A DNA stretch of 36,200 bases from Acidobacteriales bacterium 13_1_40CM_3_55_5. Lineage in GTDB: Bacteria; Acidobacteriota; Terriglobia; Terriglobales; Acidobacteriaceae. Positions 28,917 to 36,200 of this stretch are shown here, in pieces. The stretch lies in contig MNGW01000131.1 of assembly GCA_001918935.1 (NCBI GenBank), forward strand, positions 1-36,200, written 5' to 3'. Position 1 is the first letter of the stretch. The number at the start of each line of letters is the position of its first letter. A program made the translations under genes and the position numbers. Under the pieces are notes generated by a model that worked only from the letters and a program-made list of their open reading frames with translations, ran no database searches and had not been told where the DNA came from.

Positions 28917-30065
28917 ATGAGAAGTATTTCTATCCTGGGCTCAACCGGCTCGATCGGCCGCAGCACTCTTAATGTAGTTGAGTCCTATCCCGGGCGTTTT
29001 CAAATTGTTGCTTTGGCCGCCGGTCGGAACTTGGAAACTGCACTGCAACAGGTGCAGCGCTGGAAACCGCGGCTGGTCTCCGTGGCCGCCGAAAAAGATG
29101 CGGAAACTCTTCGGAAGAGTCTAAAAGCATCCGGAGTCTCCGGCGTGGAAGTGGCATACGGCTCCACAGGAACGGTTCGCGTTGCCACGCATCCCGATGC
29201 CGACTTTGTAGTCAGCGCCATCGTGGGCGTAGCAGGACTGGAAGCTACTTACGAAGCCGTACGCGCGGGCAAAACCGTTGGCCTGGCAAATAAAGAATGC
29301 ATGGTTGCCGCTGGAGAGCTGATCACCGCCGAAGCCCGGCGGCAGGGTAAACCCCTTTTGCCCATCGATAGCGAACACAATGCGGTCCATCAATGCTTAC
29401 GTGGCGGAAGAATAGAGGAAGTAGAGCGCATTTGGCTAACCGCCTCGGGTGGCCCCTTTCGAAACACGCCTAAATCAGAGTTTTCCTCAATCAGCGTAGA
29501 GCAGGCTTTGGCGCATCCAACATGGAAGATGGGTCGCCGGATCACGATCGATTCCGCGACCTTGATGAATAAGGGATTTGAGGTGATCGAGGCCTGTCGT
29601 TTGTTCGATCTGAAACCAGAGCAGGTCAAGGTGCTGGTGCATCCGCAGTCGACGATTCACTCCATGGTGGAGTTTGTAGATGGCAGCATACTTGCTCAGT
29701 TTTCGGTGACCGATATGCGACTGATGGACTTACGGCACATCGAATTCGCCCCGCCAGATATGGAAAAATTCCCTTGTCTGGCACTTGCCTATGAAGCGGC
29801 AGGGGCAGGAGGAGCGAAATCTGTTGCACTTAACGCCGCGGACGAGGTCGCCGTGGCCGCGTTCCTGGATGGCCGCATCCGATTCGATCAGATTACTATC
29901 GTTATAGAAAAGGTGCTTAATGAAACGAAAAGTGTGAAATTGGAATCTATAAAGAGAATACTGGAAGCAGATGCTGGGGCGCGTAAGGCCGCGCAAGAGA
30001 AAGTTCAGCAATTGAGTAACAGGTCTGCCGGATTGCGTCCGTCACCAGCATTGCGAGGGGACTAA
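28917..30065 (+). CDS. dxr: 1-deoxy-D-xylulose-5-phosphate reductoisomerase
   Basis: ISILGSTGSIGRSTLNVVESYPGRF, GLANKECMVAAGELI, PIDSEHNAVHQCL, LTASGGPFRNTP, HPTWKMGRRITIDSATLMNKGFEVIEA, HPQSTIHSMVEF. Confidence 0.97.
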   Translation: MRSISILGSTGSIGRSTLNVVESYPGRFQIVALAAGRNLETALQQVQRWKPRLVSVAAEKDAETLRKSLKASGVSGVEVAYGSTGTVRVATHPDADFVVSAIVGVAGLEATYEAVRAGKTVGLANKECMVAAGELITAEARRQGKPLLPIDSEHNAVHQCLRGGRIEEVERIWLTASGGPFRNTPKSEFSSISVEQALAHPTWKMGRRITIDSATLMNKGFEVIEACRLFDLKPEQVKVLVHPQSTIHSMVEFVDGSILAQFSVTDMRLMDLRHIEFAPPDMEKFPCLALAYEAAGAGGAKSVALNAADEVAVAAFLDGRIRFDQITIVIEKVLNETKSVKLESIKRILEADAGARKAAQEKVQQLSNRSAGLRPSPALRGD

Positions 30066-30075
30066 TACAACATTT

Positions 30076-31419
30076 ATGTCGGGATTCTTAATAGCCGTCG
30101 CTGCCGTAGCCGTGGTTCTGGGATTCATGATCCTGATCCACGAATTTGGACACTACGCCGCCGCCAAGTTGCTGGGCGTGCGCGTGGAGGTCTTCTCCAT
30201 TGGTTTTGGTAAACGTCTCCTCGGATTTCGGAGAGGCGAGACGGATTACCGCATTGCCGCAATTCCTCTGGGCGGCTACGTCAAGATGAGTGGCGAGAAC
30301 CCCATGGACGCGCGCACTGGAGATCCAGCGGAGTTCATGTCGCATCCGCGCTGGCATCGTTTCATCATCGCCATCGCCGGTCCAGCCATGAACATCCTGC
30401 TTGCCATCGGCTTGCTCACCGTCGTCTACATGGTCCATTTCGAATATCCGGTATACCTGGATCAGCCCGCGGTGGTTGCCTGGGTCGAACCGGACTCGCC
30501 TGCGGCCAAAGCGGGATTGCAAATGGGCGATCGCATCGTCCGCATCGACGGGATCCAGAATCCTACCTGGGAACAAGTCGATCCCAAAGTGATGCTCAAT
30601 CCCGATCAGCCGCTGGAAATCACCTTCCAGCGTGGCAACAAGCAGTTTGAAACCACGATAGTGCCCGAAGCTGCCGGCACTTCGCAGATGGGTTATGTGG
30701 GATGGGTTGCCGACCAACCCAATACAGTCACCGATCTTGAGGCGGGCATGCCGGCGGAGAAAGCCGGCGTCAAGGAGGGAGACGTAATCGTCGCCCTCGA
30801 TGGGAATCCTGTCCCGGCCATTGCGGCAATGATTCAGGCTCTCAAGCAGACCAAAGACAAACCGGTTGAGCTGACTGTGCTTCGCGACGGGAAACCTATG
30901 ACATTCCGTCTACAGCCGGTTCTGGCCGACGTGCAAGGCGTAAAAGAGAAACGTTATCGCATCGGCATTCAGAGCATTCCCACCAAAGTGGGGAAATTGC
31001 CTCTCGCCGCGGCCTTTCAACGGTCGCTCGAGGACAATAAAAAGAGTTCGATGTTGATCCTCGAGTTGCTGCAAAAGCTGGTGCGCGGCAAAGTCTCGCT
31101 CCGCACCGTCGAGGGACCGATCGGAATCGGCCGCGCCGCCGGACAGGCCGCCAGCGAAAAGGGCTGGACCCCTCTGATGGGCCTCACGGCTGCGATCAGT
31201 TTGAACCTCGGCATCTTTAACCTGTTGCCCATTCCCATCCTCGACGGCGGTGTCATTCTGCTGTTGTTCGTGGAGAGCCTGATGCGCCGCGATATCAGCC
31301 TGCACATCAAGGAGCGGATTTATCAGGCGGCGTTCGTCTTCCTGGTATTGTTCGCGGTAATGGTGATTTATAACGATCTGGCCAAGACGCTTCCGGGTAT
31401 GATGCAAAGATTGCCTTAA
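30076..31419 (+). CDS. rseP: Site-2 protease family zinc metalloprotease with two PDZ domains
   Basis: FMILIHEFGHYAAAKLLGVRVEVFSIGFGKRL, two PDZ segments, NLGIFNLLPIPILDGGVILLL. Confidence 0.95.
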   Translation: MSGFLIAVAAVAVVLGFMILIHEFGHYAAAKLLGVRVEVFSIGFGKRLLGFRRGETDYRIAAIPLGGYVKMSGENPMDARTGDPAEFMSHPRWHRFIIAIAGPAMNILLAIGLLTVVYMVHFEYPVYLDQPAVVAWVEPDSPAAKAGLQMGDRIVRIDGIQNPTWEQVDPKVMLNPDQPLEITFQRGNKQFETTIVPEAAGTSQMGYVGWVADQPNTVTDLEAGMPAEKAGVKEGDVIVALDGNPVPAIAAMIQALKQTKDKPVELTVLRDGKPMTFRLQPVLADVQGVKEKRYRIGIQSIPTKVGKLPLAAAFQRSLEDNKKSSMLILELLQKLVRGKVSLRTVEGPIGIGRAAGQAASEKGWTPLMGLTAAISLNLGIFNLLPIPILDGGVILLLFVESLMRRDISLHIKERIYQAAFVFLVLFAVMVIYNDLAKTLPGMMQRLP

Positions 31420-31423
31420 ATTC

Positions 31424-31491
31424 TGAACCACAAAGGACACGAAGGTACACAGAGAAATTCCTTGGTGCGCCTTCGTGTCCTTTGTGGTTCA
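31424..31491. repeat. Perfect 22-bp intergenic inverted repeat with a 24-nt loop
   Basis: TGAACCACAAAGGACACGAAGG (31424-31445) and CCTTCGTGTCCTTTGTGGTTCA (31470-31491) are exact reverse complements. Confidence 0.9.
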
Positions 31492-31573
31492 CAATTCTTG
31501 TAGGAAGCAATACTCCCTCAGCCCTCTCGATGGCCTTATCCGTTGTGTCCGCATGCTAAACTAGAGTTTCCGC

Positions 31574-32815
31574 ATGGCTAACATCCAGCGTAGGAAAACC
31601 GTTACGGAGTCGATTGGCGGAGTGCGCGTAGGCTCCGATGCCCCAGTTGTGGTGCAATCGATGACCAACACCGATACCGCCGACATCGCTTCGACCGTCC
31701 AACAAGTCGCGGCCCTGGCTCGTGCAGGTTCCGAGCTGGTTCGGGTCACCGTCAATAACGATGCAGCTGCCGCCGCGGTCGCGCCCATTGTCGAGCAGCT
31801 TGAGCGTCAGGACGTGCGTGTCCCCATCATCGGCGACTTCCATTACAACGGACACATCCTGCTGAAGAAATATCCCGAGTGCGCCCGCGCGCTGGCCAAG
31901 TATCGAATCAATCCCGGAAATGTCGGCATAGGCCGAAAAGACGATTCCAACTTCCGCACCATGATCGAAGTCGCGGTCGAAAATCAGAGACCAGTTCGCA
32001 TCGGCGTCAACTGGGGATCACTCGATCAAGCGTTGCTCACCCGCATGATGGACGAGAACTCACGCTTGCCCGAGCCCAAAGACGCTCGCGAAGTCACTAT
32101 GGAAGCGATGGTAGTGAGCGCGCTGACTTCGGCGAAGCTCGCGGAACAATACGGCTTGCTTCCTCAGCAGATTATTTTGAGCGCGAAGGTCAGCGGCGTA
32201 CAGGATTTGATTGACGTCTACCGCTCACTGGCGATGCGCTGCGATTATCCGCTGCACCTGGGATTGACCGAAGCTGGCATGGGAGCAAAAGGTATTGTCG
32301 CTTCCAGTGCCGCTCTGGGCGTGCTGTTGCAGGAAGGTATCGGTGACACCATTCGCGTCTCGCTGACTCCCGCGCCCGGTGGCGATCGCAGCGAGGAAGT
32401 GCGCGTCGCTCAACAGATTTTGCAATCGCTAGGAATTCGGAGCTTCACTCCGCAAGTCACCGCTTGTCCAGGATGCGGCCGCACCACCAGCACTTTCTTC
32501 CAGGAGATGGCTGAGCAGATTCAATCTTATCTGCGCGAACAGATGCCTTTGTGGAAGGGACGATACACCGGAGTCGAAGAGATGAAGGTTGCCGTGATGG
32601 GCTGTGTGGTCAATGGCCCCGGCGAATCGAAACACGCGAGTCTCGGGATCTCGCTGCCCGGAACTTTCGAAGAACCCAAGGCGCCGGTGTACGTCGATGG
32701 ACGCCTGTTCACTACGCTAAAGGGCGACAGAATCGTCGCCGAGTTCCTTCAGATTCTGGACGACTACGTAGAATCGCACTACGCGCCCAAAGTCGAAGTC
32801 GCCACCAAAGTTTAA
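31574..32815 (+). CDS. ispG: 4-hydroxy-3-methylbut-2-en-1-yl diphosphate synthase
   Basis: [81 protein letters not shown]. Confidence 0.96.
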   Translation: MANIQRRKTVTESIGGVRVGSDAPVVVQSMTNTDTADIASTVQQVAALARAGSELVRVTVNNDAAAAAVAPIVEQLERQDVRVPIIGDFHYNGHILLKKYPECARALAKYRINPGNVGIGRKDDSNFRTMIEVAVENQRPVRIGVNWGSLDQALLTRMMDENSRLPEPKDAREVTMEAMVVSALTSAKLAEQYGLLPQQIILSAKVSGVQDLIDVYRSLAMRCDYPLHLGLTEAGMGAKGIVASSAALGVLLQEGIGDTIRVSLTPAPGGDRSEEVRVAQQILQSLGIRSFTPQVTACPGCGRTTSTFFQEMAEQIQSYLREQMPLWKGRYTGVEEMKVAVMGCVVNGPGESKHASLGISLPGTFEEPKAPVYVDGRLFTTLKGDRIVAEFLQILDDYVESHYAPKVEVATKV

Positions 32816-32820
32816 AAGCA

Positions 32821-32845
32821 CTGGCTAGTGGCCAGTTTCAACCCG
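32821..32845. repeat. Intergenic GTGGCCAGT-type repeat copy
   Basis: CTGGCTAGTGGCCAGTTTCAACCCG, related to copies at 5131-5150, 5333-5352 and 33071-33132. Confidence 0.6.
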
Positions 32846-32891
32846 TTACCGGATAGCGACCGTAGCGCCGGCGTCCCACCGACCCAGACTC

Positions 32892-33011
32892 CTACCGCAC
32901 AGCTACTTTAAGCAGCGCCAAGGCAGTTATAAGCCACAACGCAAAACCCGCCATGTTCAACCCAATCCGCCACTTCATGCTATCAATGATGTAATTGTAT
33001 TTCGCATCCAT
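32892..33011 (-). CDS. Putative small single-TM protein, 39 aa (not in ORF track)
   Basis: MDAKYNYIIDSMKWRIGLNMAGFALWLITALALLKVAVR*. AGGAGAG upstream of the ATG, one TM-like segment. Confidence 0.5.
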   Translation of the reverse strand: MDAKYNYIIDSMKWRIGLNMAGFALWLITALALLKVAVR

Positions 33012-33070
33012 AACCCACTCTCCTGTTGTCTCCTATTGGACGTGACAACTAGCCAAACGTTAGTGAACCA

Positions 33071-33132
33071 GTGGTCAGTTGTCGGTGGCCAGTTTCGACT
33101 CGTCCCGGTTGGCCACTGGCCACTAGCCACTG
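33071..33132. repeat. Inverted pair of GTGGCCAGT-type repeat units
   Basis: GTGGTCAGTTGTCGGTGGCCAG ... CTGGCCACTAGCCACTGAC are imperfect reverse complements. Confidence 0.6.
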
Positions 33133-33181
33133 ACACTGTTACGGATGTCGTCGACGGAAAGTTCCCCGGCAGGATCAAATT

Positions 33182-34123
33182 CTAAGCAAGCAACGACAGA
33201 TTGGAATTAGAAACATCACCCAGCGGATCGGCAAAATTCTTAAGCTCCGGATAATGCTGCAACAGCGTTTCCGGCGCCTTCACGCGTTGTCCAGTGAGCA
33301 TGTGTTTCAGTTGCAGCGCATTCACTCCGGCCTTGGCTTCGAAGTGATTGTTGGCGACGACGTAAGTGACTTCCGCTTTGCGGGCGATGCGTTCAATTTT
33401 ATCTTTCCAGTCAGTCAGTTCGTTTTCGCTGTAGAGATAGTTGTAGCGATCGTCGCGCTTCTCCGATTCGAACCACTGATCATAATTTCGTCCGTGCAGC
33501 CGCACGTATCCCACAGCCGACGTAACGTGTTCGGTGGCTTCGAGCGAGCGTCCAATTACGGGTTGGTCGATATTGCAGAAGGCAACATTTCTCTGCGCGA
33601 AAGAACGGATGGTCTCGGGATTGTCCCAGCTCGCATGCCGCACTTCGACCACGCAGGGATACTCGATGAACTGTCGCAGCAGCACCTCGAGGTATTCGCG
33701 GTTCAGGCTTGTATTCTTGTAAGAAACCGGAAACTGGATGAGCAACGCTGCCAGCTTCCCTTCCGAGGCCAGCGCCTCCAACCCTTCGCGAGCCAGCATT
33801 TCGTCTTCATCGCTGGGCTTGATAGTGGCGGCTGAGGTTGGTTCCATCACCGCGAATGGAGAATGTGTAAAAGAACGATGCAGTTTCGCAGTGAACACAA
33901 AATCTCGATTCACTGCGAACGCCTTGCGCGCCCACACCTTCGCCAGCTCCGGCTTGATGTGCCCATAAAAAGACGTATTAATCTCCACCAGATCGAAGCA
34001 CTGCGCCAGATATTCCAGCGGATGTTCCCTTCTACGCTGCATCCCAGGAGGATAAAACACCCCTTCCCAATCCTTATAAGACCACCCAGCAGTACCGATA
34101 CGGATTTGCGGAGATACTTCCAT
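33182..34123 (-). CDS. DUF72 (YecE-like) protein
   Basis: IRIGTAGWSYKDWEGVFYPPG, LEYLAQCFDLVEINTSFYGHI, VEVRHASWDNPETIRSFAQRNVAFCNID, GYVRLHGRNYDQWF. Confidence 0.92.
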   Translation of the reverse strand: MEVSPQIRIGTAGWSYKDWEGVFYPPGMQRRREHPLEYLAQCFDLVEINTSFYGHIKPELAKVWARKAFAVNRDFVFTAKLHRSFTHSPFAVMEPTSAATIKPSDEDEMLAREGLEALASEGKLAALLIQFPVSYKNTSLNREYLEVLLRQFIEYPCVVEVRHASWDNPETIRSFAQRNVAFCNIDQPVIGRSLEATEHVTSAVGYVRLHGRNYDQWFESEKRDDRYNYLYSENELTDWKDKIERIARKAEVTYVVANNHFEAKAGVNALQLKHMLTGQRVKAPETLLQHYPELKNFADPLGDVSNSNLSLLA

Positions 34124-34200
34124 GAAGGTAATTGCAGGTTAGCACAAGCCGAATTTGTGAGGCGAGACGAGTCGACGTCCGTCGTGCTGGCCAGCGCCTC

Positions 34201-34296
34201 GGGGAGGGCACGACCTCAGTCGTGTGGGGCGTTTGGTAAGGGCGCGACTTCAGAGGTGGATTGTTTGGGAAGGGCACGACTTCAGTCGTGCCGTTT
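34201..34296. repeat. Three degenerate tandem units, two carrying a TTCA/CTCA-loop palindrome
   Basis: Units near 34201-34234, 34235-34266 and 34267-34296 share GGNAAGGGCACGACTTCAGTCGTGCCGTTT-like sequence; perfect hairpin GGCACGAC TTCA GTCGTGCC at 34273-34292. Confidence 0.75.
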
Positions 34297-34359
34297 GGTC
34301 CAAAGACCGATCGGCTTTAGCCGCTGGGGTTAAGCTTGTTCGAGCCGTGCACAATGGAA

Positions 34360-35208
34360 TCAATAAAAAACCACCGCGATCCAATACACACCGCCGGGAT
34401 AGCTAGCCGTCCGCGAATAGCAGGCTCCTACCGCAAACGCCCGAAGGCCACGGTCTGCGACTGTTTTTGCCGCGTTGCCTGGCAGAACCTCAGGTTGCAT
34501 GATGGTGTAGCGCAAAAAATACTGTCCTGGATTTGACGACACATTGAGAGAATCCGCCTGAGCCATGGAACAAGCGGCCGCGCGGGCGGCTCTGCCATCC
34601 AGTCGCTGCAATGGGGCGCCATTGGATCTCTCTCGCATGCGCATTACGCTCTCTGCCGCCATGTTCTCGGCTTGCTGCGAGGTGTTGATTTGCGAGCCGT
34701 GTCCGAAATCCTGCACTATATAGAGCGAATCGCCGCTGCGAACCACGCCGAAGCCCGCAACGTTGTACGCCGGATTCAACAGGTTTTCCCGATGCGGAGG
34801 CGAATGCATCAGGTTGTCATGAACCTCGTCCACAGTTGCGGCGTACGCCACGTTTTCTCCAGCCCGATCAAGATGCAGAGGAGTAGCGGCTGTCAATCGC
34901 TGATGAACCGAGGCCTCGCTGGAAAACTGATGTGAAAGCTGCTGCTGTGCAGCCATAGCGGCGGCATGTTCCCGCGCAGCTCGAGTCAGTCCTTCATCCC
35001 ATTGAAGCGGAGGAACTCCTGCTTCTGCTCGCACGTGATTGGCCAGCGCCAAGAGTTGGTTCTCGGCATCCGCCTCGTTGGCGAATGAAAATTGATATGC
35101 GGGCGCAGCGGACTGTACGAATGCAGCGGGTTTCGGCTTTCGAGTTTTGGCTGGAGCGGGACCGCTTGTCAGGAAAATCGCCAGCGCGACAGTGAGGACC
35201 CGGATCAT
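34360..35208 (-). CDS. CAP (SCP/YkwD-like) domain protein with signal peptide
   Basis: Signal-like MIRVLTVALAIFLTSGPAPA, then LLALANHVRAEAGVPPLQWDEGLTRAAREHAAAMAAQQQLSH, ENVAYAATVDEVHDNLMHSPPHRENLLNPAYNVAGFGVV. Confidence 0.9.
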   Translation of the reverse strand: MIRVLTVALAIFLTSGPAPAKTRKPKPAAFVQSAAPAYQFSFANEADAENQLLALANHVRAEAGVPPLQWDEGLTRAAREHAAAMAAQQQLSHQFSSEASVHQRLTAATPLHLDRAGENVAYAATVDEVHDNLMHSPPHRENLLNPAYNVAGFGVVRSGDSLYIVQDFGHGSQINTSQQAENMAAESVMRMRERSNGAPLQRLDGRAARAAACSMAQADSLNVSSNPGQYFLRYTIMQPEVLPGNAAKTVADRGLRAFAVGACYSRTASYPGGVYWIAVVFY

Positions 35209-35301
35209 AAAAAACGCACCATGTATTAGGTGCTAAACAAAGCCGAAGTTTTGCTTTGCTTCTCACAGGCTAGCCTCTAGAATCGTGAGAAGCACCTTAC
35301 C

Positions 35302-36200
35302 ATGGGGACATTACTGCTGGGCTCGCTGCTCCTCCTGAACCTAGTCCTTTTGGCACTCGTCGCGGGAATTTTCCGCCGTCTCTCGCGCGCGTCACAAGTT
35401 GCTGAAATCACGGACCTTACCCGGGAGTCAGTGGCGCTGCGCGAATCCCTTTCCCAAAGGTTCACTGCCGCCACGGCCGACATGGCTATGCGTCTGGAGA
35501 GCACTAAGGGAGACCTGCGCGAAGGCGTGACCGACCGGCTAGCCGAGGGGTTCAAAGAAATCCGCAACTCGGTGGAAGCCCAATTAACCAGCGGGCGCCG
35601 TGAGCAGACCCAGGATCTTCGAGCGGCACGGACTGAAATGACCAGCTCGCTGGCGCTCACCACTGCCCAACTCAAAGCCGAAATCGATAATTTCAATCAA
35701 AGCACGGCTCAGTCTTTGGAAGCTATCCGCGATCGCGTCGATACCAGGCTGCTTGCCATCACCGATCAGGTACAAGCAAAGCTCGATCAGAACATTAAAG
35801 AAGGTTTCGCGCAGTTTGAAAAAGTGCAACAGCATTTGAAAGCTGCGGAAGAACAGTTACGTGAAGTCGGCGCGCTGGGACACTCCATCAACGATTTAAA
35901 CAATCTTCTCAAGCTGCCTCACTTGCGAGGAACGTTTGGCGAGGCCAGCCTGGAGCGCCTGTTGTCCGACTTTCTGCCCGCGCATATGTTCGAAATACAA
36001 TCTTCTCCTGGTGACGGCGGCGGGCGCGCCGACGCCATGATTCAATTCCCGGACCGTCGTCTTCCCATTGACGCCAAGTTTCCCCGCGAGCAGGTGCTCG
36101 CACTGTTTGAAAGCAATGTGGAAGCTGAGATTGAAGCTGCCCGTCATGAATTTGTGCGCGTGATGAAAACTGAAGCCAAACGCATCAAGGCATATATCCA
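35302..36200 (+). CDS. rmuC: DNA recombination protein RmuC, truncated by the window end
   Basis: Open frame MGTLLLGSLLLLNLVLLALVAGIFRRLSRA ... LKLPHLRGTFGEASLERLLSDFLPAHMFEIQSSPGDGGGRADAMIQFPDRRLPIDAKFPREQ. TM anchor, coiled-coil region and RmuC core. Confidence 0.92.
   Translation, partial: MGTLLLGSLLLLNLVLLALVAGIFRRLSRASQVAEITDLTRESVALRESLSQRFTAATADMAMRLESTKGDLREGVTDRLAEGFKEIRNSVEAQLTSGRREQTQDLRAARTEMTSSLALTTAQLKAEIDNFNQSTAQSLEAIRDRVDTRLLAITDQVQAKLDQNIKEGFAQFEKVQQHLKAAEEQLREVGALGHSINDLNNLLKLPHLRGTFGEASLERLLSDFLPAHMFEIQSSPGDGGGRADAMIQFPDRRLPIDAKFPREQVLALFESNVEAEIEAARHEFVRVMKTEAKRIKAYI

Noticed and set aside
27153-32815. uppS-cdsA-dxr-rseP-ispG as a new system
   Set aside because: This is a widespread, well-known arrangement of envelope and MEP-pathway genes; ispG next to rseP is not remarkable.
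34201-34296. Possible CRISPR array
   Set aside because: Units abut with no unique spacers, repeats are degenerate, and no cas gene is nearby. Palindromic intergenic repeat fits better.

Overview
The window is a gene-dense chromosomal segment that looks acidobacterial by gene content and repeat style (taxon inferred, not proven). Most of it is ordinary housekeeping. On the left are tRNA-Asn(GTT), lon, pheA (prephenate dehydratase), a RimI-like acetyltransferase, an acyl-CoA desaturase followed by an OmpR-type two-component pair, an oxidoreductase, an MBL-fold hydrolase, a VOC protein, a glycerate-2-kinase-like protein, an M20 peptidase and a YyaL-type thioredoxin-domain protein split by a frameshift. 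The middle has a minus-strand run of a class-III aminotransferase, alpha/beta hydrolase, DedA, PGPGW, DUF58 and a Gly/Ala-rich exported protein, next to a large MEDS-PAS-PAS-GAF histidine kinase. The right has the uppS-cdsA-dxr-rseP-ispG envelope/isoprenoid cluster, a DUF72 protein, a CAP-domain protein and a truncated rmuC. I see no CRISPR array, prophage, transposase, defense island or clear new multi-gene system. The best candidates for follow-up are: (1) a dispersed family of hairpins with 8-bp stems of differing sequence around a conserved CTTCAG/CTGAAG core, including a 144-bp composite with 16-bp terminal inverted repeats; (2) two unlisted small ORFs (41 aa secreted-type, 39 aa single-TM), both with Shine-Dalgarno sequences; (3) a desaturase beside a histidine kinase with almost no extracytoplasmic domain; (4) the A7-associated frameshift in the YyaL-like gene; (5) a perfect 22-bp inverted repeat between rseP and ispG. 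All calls come from reading the sequence and the supplied translations. No database search was run.
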